Shown: positions 1 through 6,727 of the stretch, piece after piece
Numbering within the stretch: the first letter of the stretch is position 1
Layout: each line of letters starts with the position of its first letter
Source: an uncultured Eubacteriales bacterium
Lineage (GTDB): Bacteria; Bacillota; Clostridia; Oscillospirales; Acutalibacteraceae
Reading direction: 5' to 3'
DNA: 8,800 nucleotides
Assembly: GCA_934444895.1 (NCBI GenBank)
Contig: CAKSDA010000065.1
Span: 1 to 8,800 of the forward strand
Made by a program: the position numbers and the translations under genes
The notes under the pieces: model-generated
Databases searched by the model: none
What the model saw: only the letters and a program-made list of their open reading frames with translations
Told to the model about the DNA's origin: nothing

Positions 1-2465
1 ATCAGGGAAGAATCAGCGAAATGAAAACCGGTGAAGGAAAGACCCTTGTTGCAACACTTCCGGCATATCTTAATGCTCTTTCAGGCAAGGGCGTTCACAT
101 TGTAACGGTAAACGATTACCTTGCAAAGCGCGACTCCGAATGGATGGGCAAGCTTTACAGCTTTTTAGGCCTTAAGGTTGGACTTATTATTCACGGAATG
201 GATAACGAGCAAAAGCGTGAAGCATATAATGCTGACATAACATATTGTACAAACAACGAACTTGGTTTTGATTATTTAAGAGATAATATGGTTATTTATA
301 AAGAAAACCGAGTTCAAAGAGGTCATAATTTTGCGATTGTCGACGAGGTTGACTCAATTTTAATCGACGAGGCCAGAACACCGCTTATTATTTCCGGTAA
401 AGGGGATAAATCAACCGATCTTTATGCTGCGGCAAATCGCTTTGCCAGAGGTCTTAAAATGGTTAAGGTTGTTGAAACCGACGATAAAGCAAGCGACGAG
501 GAACAGCATTTTGACGGCGACTATGTTGTAGATGAAAAAGCAAAATCATGTACTCTTACTCCGCAGGGTGTTAAAAAAGCTGAAGAGGCGTTTAATATTG
601 AAAATCTAAACGACCCGGAAAACCTTACTATCGCTCATCATATTAATCAGGCAATTAAGGCCTACGGAATTATGAAACGCGATGTTGATTATGTTGTAAA
701 AGACGGTGAGGTTATAATTGTTGATGAATTTACCGGTCGTCTTATGTTCGGCAGAAGATATAACGAGGGTCTTCATCAGGCTATTGAAGCAAAAGAGGGA
801 GTTAAGGTTGCCCATGAGTCTAAAACCCTTGCCACAATAACCTTCCAAAACTTTTTCAGACTCTATTCAAAACTTTCCGGTATGACCGGTACTGCCTCAA
901 CAGAAGCTGCGGAATTTCAGGAAATTTATAAGCTTGATGTTGTTGAAATCCCAACCAACAAACCGGTTATAAGAGTTGACAGGCCTGATGTTATTTATAA
1001 AACCGAGAACGCTAAGTTTAAAGCGGTTATTGAACATATAAAAGAATGTAACGAAAAAGGTCAGCCTGTTTTGGTCGGAACCATAACTATAGAAAGATCA
1101 GAACTGCTTAGCAAAATGCTTTCAAAATGCGGAATCGCCCACAATGTTCTGAATGCAAAGCATCACGAGAGAGAAGCGGAAATTATTGCTCAGGCCGGTA
1201 AATATGCGGCTGTAACAATTGCAACAAACATGGCGGGGCGCGGTACCGACATTATGCTTGGCGGTAATGCTGAATTTCTTGCAAAATCAGATCTTCGCAA
1301 GGAAGGCTACAGCGAGGAAATTATTAACGAGGCTATCGGATATGCCGATACCGATGATAAGGATATTATTGAAGCCAGAGAAAAATACCATGAATTATTA
1401 AGCAAACATAAGGAGGATATTGTCCCTGAGGCAAACAAGGTAAGAGAAGCCGGCGGACTTTGTATTATAGGCACCGAGCGTCACGAATCCAGACGAATTG
1501 ATAATCAGTTAAGAGGCCGTTCAGGCCGTCAGGGTGACCCCGGTGAAACAAGATTTTATGTTTCTTTGGAAGACGATCTTATGCGTTTGTTTGGCGGAGA
1601 TCGTGTTATAAGAATCATGGATACTTTAAAAGTTGATGAAGATACCCCGCTTGAAATGGGTATTCTTACAAAATCAATCGAAAGCGCTCAGGGTAAGGTA
1701 GAAGCCAGAAACTTTGCAATACGCAAGGGCGTTTTGGAATATGATGATGTTATGAACACCCAACGCGAACTTATTTACAAGCAGCGTAACCAGGTTCTTG
1801 ACGGCGAAAACCTTAAGGAAAAAATACGCGGAATGGTATCCGAAACAATAAGCGATGTTGTAGATCAATATATAACCGATGTAAATGTTCATGACAACTG
1901 GGATCTTGACGGTCTGAGAAATTATTTCCTCGGCTGGCTTTTGACCGAAGATGATCTGCGTTTCTCGGTTCGCGAGCTCGGAGAAACATCTATCGACGAT
2001 TTAAAAGAGATGATCACAAACGCTGCCTATGCAATTCTAGATAAAAAAGAGGAAGAATACGGTTCGGATATAATGCGCGAAATTGAAAGAGTAATGCTTT
2101 TGCGTACTGTTGATGAACACTGGATGGATCATATCGACGCTATGGACGGCTTAAAGCAGGGAATCGGTCTGAGAGCTTACGGCCAACATGATCCGGTTGT
2201 TGAATATCGTAACGAAGGTACTGATATGTTTAATGAAATGATAGACTCGGTACGAAGCGAGACAGCCAAACGCGTTTTAACCGCAAGGATTAAAAGAGAA
2301 GAAGATGTTAAAAGGGAAAAGGTTGCCGAAGAAAGCTCTACAAACAGCGACGGTACGGTAAACAGAACTGTACGCGGAAAGGGTGTAGTAAGCAAAAATG
2401 CACCCTGCCCTTGCGGAAGCGGCAAAAAATACAAGCGCTGCTGTGGTAAAGATATTGAGGATTAG
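1..2465 (+). CDS. secA: Protein translocase ATPase SecA, 5'-truncated by the window edge
   Basis: SecA is the ATP-driven motor that pushes unfolded preproteins through the SecYEG channel at the cytoplasmic membrane. The reading frame is open from base 3 (QGRISEMKTGEGKT), so the Met codon at 21 is internal: it is part of the EMKTGEGKT Walker A motif (GEGKT codons 30-44). About 90-100 N-terminal residues should lie upstream, judging from where Walker A sits in known SecA proteins. In order the sequence shows the Walker B DEVD (codons 342-353) followed by SILIDEARTPLI; the SGMTGTA motif; EIPTNKP; the second nucleotide-binding-domain motifs NMAGRGTDIMLGG (near 1227) and GTERHESRRIDNQLRGRSGR; and the helical scaffold/wing region with DEHWMDHIDAMDGLKQGI (near 2112). 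It ends in a variable charged linker and a C-terminal zinc site CPCGSGKKYKRCC (codons 2406-2444), which in other species binds SecB or the ribosome. No frameshift or lost key motif is seen. The stop is TAG, 22 bases before proB. Confidence 0.98.
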   Translation, partial: QGRISEMKTGEGKTLVATLPAYLNALSGKGVHIVTVNDYLAKRDSEWMGKLYSFLGLKVGLIIHGMDNEQKREAYNADITYCTNNELGFDYLRDNMVIYKENRVQRGHNFAIVDEVDSILIDEARTPLIISGKGDKSTDLYAAANRFARGLKMVKVVETDDKASDEEQHFDGDYVVDEKAKSCTLTPQGVKKAEEAFNIENLNDPENLTIAHHINQAIKAYGIMKRDVDYVVKDGEVIIVDEFTGRLMFGRRYNEGLHQAIEAKEGVKVAHESKTLATITFQNFFRLYSKLSGMTGTASTEAAEFQEIYKLDVVEIPTNKPVIRVDRPDVIYKTENAKFKAVIEHIKECNEKGQPVLVGTITIERSELLSKMLSKCGIAHNVLNAKHHEREAEIIAQAGKYAAVTIATNMAGRGTDIMLGGNAEFLAKSDLRKEGYSEEIINEAIGYADTDDKDIIEAREKYHELLSKHKEDIVPEANKVREAGGLCIIGTERHESRRIDNQLRGRSGRQGDPGETRFYVSLEDDLMRLFGGDRVIRIMDTLKVDEDTPLEMGILTKSIESAQGKVEARNFAIRKGVLEYDDVMNTQRELIYKQRNQVLDGENLKEKIRGMVSETISDVVDQYITDVNVHDNWDLDGLRNYFLGWLLTEDDLRFSVRELGETSIDDLKEMITNAAYAILDKKEEEYGSDIMREIERVMLLRTVDEHWMDHIDAMDGLKQGIGLRAYGQHDPVVEYRNEGTDMFNEMIDSVRSETAKRVLTARIKREEDVKREKVAEESSTNSDGTVNRTVRGKGVVSKNAPCPCGSGKKYKRCCGKDIED

Positions 2466-2474
2466 TAAGTATAT

Positions 2475-2481
2475 AAGAGGG
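2475..2481 (+). promoter_or_regulatory. Ribosome binding site of proB
   Basis: AAGAGGG lies six bases before the ATG at 2488, a good Shine-Dalgarno match and spacing. It supports this ATG as the proB start. It sits in the 22-base gap after secA, where no terminator hairpin is visible. Confidence 0.8.
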
Positions 2482-2487
2482 ATTTAA

Positions 2488-3273
2488 ATGCATATTAAGG
2501 ATGCACACAGAGTTGTAATTAAAATAGGTTCTTCCAGTCTTACCTATGAAAACGGAAAACCGAACATACGGAAAATTGAAAATTTAGCCAAGGTCATTTC
2601 CGATTTAAAAAACAGCGGAAAGGATGTATTACTGGTTTCTTCCGGCGCAATAGCCGTTGGAGTAGGAAGGTTAGGGCTTAAGCAGAGGCCCACCGAAACA
2701 AAGGAAAAGCAAGCGCTGGCGGCTATTGGACAGTGCGATCTTATGACTATATATGACAGGGCATTTTCAAGTTACGGTTATGTTCCTGCACAAATACTTA
2801 TGACACGAGATGTTGTTGATAACGAGGAAGGCAGAATCAATGTTATTAATACCATTGAATCGATTATAATGCTTGGAGCCATTCCTATTATAAACGAGAA
2901 CGACAGTGTATCCTTTGAAGAAATTCTGTTTGGAGATAATGATAAACTTTCGGCTATTGTTGCAGATTTGGCAGGTGCCGACGGACTTATAATTATGACC
3001 GATATTGATGGATATTTTGACAGCGATCCCCGTAAAGACAAAAATGCGCATTTAATTGCTAAGGTTACGGGAATTACCGATGAAATGATTGAAAACGCCG
3101 GCGGCAGCGGTTCTTCCAGAGGAACAGGCGGCATGCATACAAAGCTTGAGGCAGCTCGTTTTGCAAATGAGCGCGGAATTACCGTTGTTATAATGTCAGG
3201 GGAAAATCCTGCAAAACTTTATGAAGTTTTTGACGGCCATTCTGTAGGGACCCAATTTATTGCACAAAAGTAA
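2488..3273 (+). CDS. proB: Glutamate 5-kinase, short form without PUA domain
   Basis: ProB phosphorylates L-glutamate to gamma-glutamyl phosphate with ATP, the first and usually feedback-controlled step of proline synthesis, in the cytosol. At 261 residues it contains only the amino acid kinase domain. Visible motifs are KIGSSS (12-17), the VSSGAIAVG glycine loop (50-58), INENDSV (135-141) with FGDNDKLSA (148-156) for glutamate binding, TDIDGYFDSDP (171-181) of the nucleotide site, and GTGGMHTKLEAA (212-223) with the conserved Lys219. The E. coli enzyme is about 367 residues and has an extra C-terminal PUA domain; here the stop follows the kinase domain directly (KLYEVFDGHSVGTQFIAQK end), so the domain is absent rather than interrupted. 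No separate PUA frame follows: proA begins 14 bases later. The ATG start has a well-placed AAGAGGG. Pairing with proA makes the assignment firm. Confidence 0.97.
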   Translation: MHIKDAHRVVIKIGSSSLTYENGKPNIRKIENLAKVISDLKNSGKDVLLVSSGAIAVGVGRLGLKQRPTETKEKQALAAIGQCDLMTIYDRAFSSYGYVPAQILMTRDVVDNEEGRINVINTIESIIMLGAIPIINENDSVSFEEILFGDNDKLSAIVADLAGADGLIIMTDIDGYFDSDPRKDKNAHLIAKVTGITDEMIENAGGSGSSRGTGGMHTKLEAARFANERGITVVIMSGENPAKLYEVFDGHSVGTQFIAQK

Positions 3274-3280
3274 AGGGGAG
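3274..3280 (+). promoter_or_regulatory. Ribosome binding site of proA
   Basis: AGGGGAG directly after the proB stop codon lies seven bases before the ATG at 3288. Another ATG at 3283 is out of frame with proA and too close to this site, so 3288 is the start. Confidence 0.8.
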
Positions 3281-3287
3281 TTATGTT

Positions 3288-4526
3288 ATGGATATAAACG
3301 AACTCGGCTTGTCAGCAAAAAAAGCTTCTTCAGCCTTGGCAGAGATTTCCGGAAAAACTAAAAACGATGTTTTGCTTTGCGCCGCAAAACTGTTAAAGGA
3401 AAACTATGAAGAAATTATCTCTGCAAATAATATTGATATAGAAAATGCTGAAAAAAGCGGAATTTCAAATGCACTTATTGACCGCCTTCGCCTTACAAAA
3501 CAAAGAATTTACGATATGGCAAAGGGCCTTGAGGATTTGGCTGCGGAAAATGATCCTATAGGAAATGTTGTAACGGGATTTACAAGCCAAAACGGTCTTG
3601 AAATTAAAAAAGTGCGTGTGCCTTTAGGGGTTATCGGCATTATATATGAAGCAAGACCGAATGTGACATCCGACGCATTCGGAATCTGCTTGAAATCAGG
3701 TAATTCGGTTATTCTGCGCGGCGGAAAGGAAGCAATAAACTCAAATATTGCTATAATAAAGGTTTTAAAATCTGCTGTTTCACAGCACTATTTGCCGGAG
3801 GGCACCGTTAATTTAATTGAAGATACTTCAAGAAAATCCGCTGAAGATCTTATGAAGCTTAAATATTTGGATCTTTTAATACCCAGAGGCGGAGCGTCTC
3901 TTATAAGATCCACACTTGAAAATGCAAAGGTACCCGTTATTCAAACCGGGGAGGGTAACTGTCATGTTTATGTCGACTCTACTGCGGATATTGAAATGGC
4001 AGCCGATATTGTTGAAAACGGAAAGTGTTCCAGACCTTCGGTTTGCAACGCCGTTGAAACGCTGCTTATAGATAGAAGCATTGCCGAAAAGGCATTGCCG
4101 GTTATTTGTGATAGACTTAAAAAACACGGTACCGAAATACGCGGCTGCAGTGAGACCTGCAAAATCATAAGTGATGCTGTTTTGGCGAAAGATGAAGATT
4201 TTGCAACCGAATTTTTGGATTATGTTATTTCTGTTAAAATTGTAGAAAATATTGATGAGGCTATTGAGCACATTAGAAAGTATTCAACAGGGCACAGTGA
4301 ATGCATTGTGACAAATTCCTATTCCAATTCACAAAAGTTTGTTTCATCTATTGATTCGGCTGCGCTTTATGTTAATGCTTCAACCAGATTTACAGACGGC
4401 GGCCAGTTCGGAATGGGTGCGGAAATAGGAATTTCCACAGGCAGACTCCATGCCCGGGGTCCCATGGGTGTTAACGAACTTACTACGGTAAAATATGTAA
4501 TTCACGGTAACGGCCAAATAAGATAA
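3288..4526 (+). CDS. proA: Glutamate-5-semialdehyde dehydrogenase (gamma-glutamyl phosphate reductase)
   Basis: ProA reduces gamma-glutamyl phosphate to glutamate-5-semialdehyde with NADPH. The product cyclises to pyrroline-5-carboxylate, which ProC then reduces to proline. The 412 residues are close to the usual family length (E. coli about 417). It has the aldehyde dehydrogenase-like fold: PLGVIGIIYEARPNVTSDAF (from Pro112) and SGNSVILRGGKEA form the cofactor-binding part, LIPRGG follows, and the catalytic cysteine is Cys253 in CSRPSVCNAVETLL (residues 247-260). The C-terminal part keeps YVNASTRFTDGGQFGMGAEIGIST and the HARGPMGVNELTT signature. It follows proB by 14 bases with its own strong Shine-Dalgarno, the classic proBA arrangement in which the two enzymes pass on a labile acyl-phosphate. 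I see no truncation or frameshift. No proC is present in this window. Confidence 0.98.
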   Translation: MDINELGLSAKKASSALAEISGKTKNDVLLCAAKLLKENYEEIISANNIDIENAEKSGISNALIDRLRLTKQRIYDMAKGLEDLAAENDPIGNVVTGFTSQNGLEIKKVRVPLGVIGIIYEARPNVTSDAFGICLKSGNSVILRGGKEAINSNIAIIKVLKSAVSQHYLPEGTVNLIEDTSRKSAEDLMKLKYLDLLIPRGGASLIRSTLENAKVPVIQTGEGNCHVYVDSTADIEMAADIVENGKCSRPSVCNAVETLLIDRSIAEKALPVICDRLKKHGTEIRGCSETCKIISDAVLAKDEDFATEFLDYVISVKIVENIDEAIEHIRKYSTGHSECIVTNSYSNSQKFVSSIDSAALYVNASTRFTDGGQFGMGAEIGISTGRLHARGPMGVNELTTVKYVIHGNGQIR

Positions 4527-4530
4527 TCTT

Positions 4531-4540
4531 AAAGGCAGGG
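4531..4540 (+). promoter_or_regulatory. Ribosome binding site for a TTG start
   Basis: AAAGGCAGGG precedes two in-frame TTG codons. AAAGG is seven bases before the TTG at 4543; AGGG is eight bases before the TTG at 4549. No ATG or GTG is available near the expected N-terminus, so one of these TTG codons is the start. Which one cannot be decided by eye, but they differ by only two residues. Confidence 0.6.
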
Positions 4541-4542
4541 AA

Positions 4543-5769
4543 TTGATTTTGGAAAATAAAAAAGGTAAATTTAATTTTAAAAATTTTTGGTTTCCGCTTT
4601 TCATTTTTGCGGTGGCTGTAATTTGCTTTTACAAAATCGTGGACATGCTTCCGGATATATTTAAAGGATTTTTGGATTTTACCGCAATTCTTACTCCTTT
4701 TATTGTGGGTATTGTAATAGCTTTTTTACTGTATCGACCGGTAAAAAAACTTGAAGGACTGATAGGAAAATCCAACAAAAAATTCTTCAAAAGCCATGCC
4801 CGTGGTTTTTCTGTTTTAATATGTTATGTAGTACTAATAATTGCAATAGCGACGGTTTTGTATTTAATACTTCCGAGAATCTTTGCAAGCATTGTAAATC
4901 TTGTAAACGGACTGCCTGAGTATTACGCGTCTGCAATTAAATACATTGAAGAACTTGCGGGCAGCGATAAAAAAATTATGGGATTTGATGTAACCGAAAT
5001 AACAAAGAAAATCAACATTGGTTCACTGTTTTCATTCCTTAATTTTGAAACAATTACCAAATATGCCCAAAGCGTGTTTAAGGCAACCGGTGCAATTGTA
5101 GATTTTTCAATGTCTCTTGTTGTTTCGGTATATGTTCTTCTTTCATCAGATCATTTAATAAGGGTTGTGTACAAACTTCTGACCCTTTTGTTCCCAAAAA
5201 AGAAGCTTGCGGATTTTTATGATTTTTTAACCAGAACCTGCGAAATATTCTACAATTATGTATACAGTCAGTTGCTGGACGCGCTGGTTGTAACTGCTCT
5301 TTGCTTTGTAACATTTTCAATAATAAGGGTTCCTTATGCGCTTTTGTTTGCGGTAATTATGGGTCTTAGCAACTTAATACCGTATTTTGGCGCTTTAATC
5401 GGCGGATTTTCGGTTGTGCTTGTGAACCTGATAACAACCGGAAGTATTCTAAAGTCAATTATTGTGCTTATTTGTGTTATTGCTTCGCAGCAGCTTGACG
5501 CCAATGTAATTCAACCTAAAATCGTTGCGGATTCTGTAGGACTTCGTCCGATATATGTTTTGCTTGCAATTACCGTAGGCGGCGGCCTGTTTGGGTTCGT
5601 TGGAATTCTTATCGGTGTTCCTGTGCTGGCGGTGATAAGAATGATAGTTCTGAATTATATTCAAAGACTTGGAAATGACGATACTATGATTGTAAAAAAG
5701 CAAACCGAACTGTCTGCATCACAAAAGGAAGAAAAAGAAAAAAAAGAGGAAAAAGACAGTGGCGTTTGA
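4543..5769 (+). CDS. AI-2E / UPF0118 (PerM-like) family membrane transporter
   Basis: A polytopic inner-membrane protein of 408 residues with the profile of the AI-2E transporter family (UPF0118; PerM/YdbI-type). Hydrophobic segments lie near residues 14-34, 38-60, 88-112 and 180-200, followed by a dense block from about 245 to 380. Family signatures are GLSNLIPYFGALIGG (274-288) and QLDANVIQPKI (317-327), then VGLRPIYVLLAITVGGGLFG and ILIGVPVLAVIRM. The soluble stretch between the third and fourth segments is typical. Some relatives export the autoinducer-2 signal and others have been described as sodium/proton antiporters, so the substrate cannot be read from sequence. Translation seems to start at TTG 4543 (alternative TTG 4549). 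The last 24 or so residues are a charged Lys/Glu-rich tail (QKEEKEKKEEKD), presumably cytoplasmic, whose codons also carry the ribosome binding site of the next gene. It lies 16 bases after proA. Confidence 0.9.
   Translation: MILENKKGKFNFKNFWFPLFIFAVAVICFYKIVDMLPDIFKGFLDFTAILTPFIVGIVIAFLLYRPVKKLEGLIGKSNKKFFKSHARGFSVLICYVVLIIAIATVLYLILPRIFASIVNLVNGLPEYYASAIKYIEELAGSDKKIMGFDVTEITKKINIGSLFSFLNFETITKYAQSVFKATGAIVDFSMSLVVSVYVLLSSDHLIRVVYKLLTLLFPKKKLADFYDFLTRTCEIFYNYVYSQLLDALVVTALCFVTFSIIRVPYALLFAVIMGLSNLIPYFGALIGGFSVVLVNLITTGSILKSIIVLICVIASQQLDANVIQPKIVADSVGLRPIYVLLAITVGGGLFGFVGILIGVPVLAVIRMIVLNYIQRLGNDDTMIVKKQTELSASQKEEKEKKEEKDSGV
5746..5750 (+). promoter_or_regulatory. Ribosome binding site inside the upstream coding region, for a GTG start
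   Basis: GAGGA lies eight bases before the GTG at 5759, within codons for the Lys/Glu-rich tail of the preceding permease. It fixes GTG 5759 as the likely start and implies translational coupling across the 11-base gene overlap. Confidence 0.65.
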
Positions 5770-6697
5770 TTTCAATGTCTTTAAGGCGGTTTTTATTCAA
5801 CTGTTATGCATGGCGTTTTTTATGCTTATAGGGTATTTCCTATGCAGAAAAAAAGTGATATCCGAAACGGCAGATAAAATGTTTTCGGCTGTTTTAATAA
5901 ATGTATTTATGCCTCTTACAGTTTTTGGAAGTCTGTCAACCCATTTAACCGTTTCTAACGCTAAAGAAAAATTAACTTACTTTTTTGTTTCAGTCCCGGT
6001 TTTGTTATTTGCAATTGTTGCGGCAAATATTTTGTCCGGAATAATTACAAAAGACAATAAACGAAAAAACATGCTTGTTTTTGCATTTGCATTTAACAAT
6101 TTCGGATATATCGGATATCCGGTTATTGAAGCGGTTTTTGGAAGTGAAATGCTTGCAAATTTTATTATTTATGTTATTCCGCTTACAATAGCGCTATATA
6201 CATACGGTATGGATTTATTCAGCGAAAAATCGTCTAAAAAGTGGTATTTAAGGCTTATAACCCCTGTAACTGTCTCAATAGTTTTAGGAGTTGTTTTCGG
6301 CCTTTCAGGAATAAAATTACCGAGTTTTGCCGAAAAAATATGCTCAATGGGAAATGGCTGTTTAGGAACAACCGCAATGCTTCTTATGGGCATTTCGCTT
6401 GCAAAATGTGATATAAAAAAGTTTCTTTTAAAAAAGCAAACCTATCTCATAGTTTTAATAAAAAGCATATTGCTTCCCGCAATACTGTTTTCGGTGCTTT
6501 ATCTGTTCAATGTAAGGGGAGAAGTACTTCTGTGTGCAGTTGCAGCAGCGGCACTTCCTATAGGACAAAATATAGTGATTTTTTCAGTCAATAATGGGCT
6601 TGAACAAAACGAACCGCTTGGATATTGTATGATAACAAGTGCTTTTTCAATATTTATTATCCCGGTTTTTTTATCCGTTGCAACAACGGTTATGTAA
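5759..6697 (+). CDS. AEC (auxin efflux carrier) family transporter
   Basis: A 312-residue, very hydrophobic membrane protein fitting the AEC family (Mem_trans domain), which are carriers of organic anions such as malate, or of unknown solutes, in bacteria. About ten membrane segments in two five-helix halves can be placed near residues 8-28, 40-58, 72-94, 104-126, 130-150, 165-183, 199-213, 225-247, 254-275 and 289-310. Family-type motifs are NVFMPLTVFGSL (48-59), NNFGYIGYPV (113-122) and, in the second half, LGTTAMLLMGISLA (202-215) and ALPIGQNIVIFS (265-276). The start is GTG, overlapping the previous gene by 11 bases in another frame, with its Shine-Dalgarno in that gene. The two membrane proteins are therefore probably made together. 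The substrate is not predictable. The stop is TAA, 30 bases before the GH65 gene. Confidence 0.9.
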   Translation: MAFDFNVFKAVFIQLLCMAFFMLIGYFLCRKKVISETADKMFSAVLINVFMPLTVFGSLSTHLTVSNAKEKLTYFFVSVPVLLFAIVAANILSGIITKDNKRKNMLVFAFAFNNFGYIGYPVIEAVFGSEMLANFIIYVIPLTIALYTYGMDLFSEKSSKKWYLRLITPVTVSIVLGVVFGLSGIKLPSFAEKICSMGNGCLGTTAMLLMGISLAKCDIKKFLLKKQTYLIVLIKSILLPAILFSVLYLFNVRGEVLLCAVAAAALPIGQNIVIFSVNNGLEQNEPLGYCMITSAFSIFIIPVFLSVATTVM

Positions 6698-6712
6698 AAT
6701 AATTAGCATTTT

Positions 6713-6719
6713 AAAGGAG
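6713..6719 (+). promoter_or_regulatory. Strong ribosome binding site of the GH65 gene
   Basis: AAAGGAG sits eight bases before the ATG at 6728, a near-ideal Shine-Dalgarno. The 30-base gap after the AEC gene holds no hairpin terminator, so read-through transcription from upstream is plausible. Confidence 0.85.
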
Positions 6720-6727
6720 TTTAAAAA

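Noticed and set aside
21..23. Met codon that could be taken as the SecA start
   Set aside because: It lies within the Walker A motif EMKTGEGKT and the frame is open upstream to the window edge with conserved SecA residues, so the true start is outside the window.
1219..1401. 60-codon + strand open frame inside secA
   Set aside because: Out of frame with the conserved SecA motifs NMAGRGTD and following; a shadow.
2778..3134. 118-codon open frame on the - strand
   Set aside because: It lies entirely antisense to proB, overlaps another antisense frame (2767-3051) and shows no recognisable domain; a shadow of the proB codon pattern.
3283..3285. Alternative ATG for proA
   Set aside because: It is in a different frame from ProA and only two bases from the Shine-Dalgarno; ATG 3288 is in frame and correctly spaced.
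3876..4271. 131-codon open frame on the - strand
   Set aside because: Antisense to the conserved middle of proA, with no recognisable motif and no good ribosome binding site noticed.
6677..6727. Possible promoter before the GH65 gene (TTGCAA and TAAAAT)
   Set aside because: The two boxes are only about 11 bases apart, too close for a normal sigma-A promoter. The A/T-rich gap alone is not evidence.
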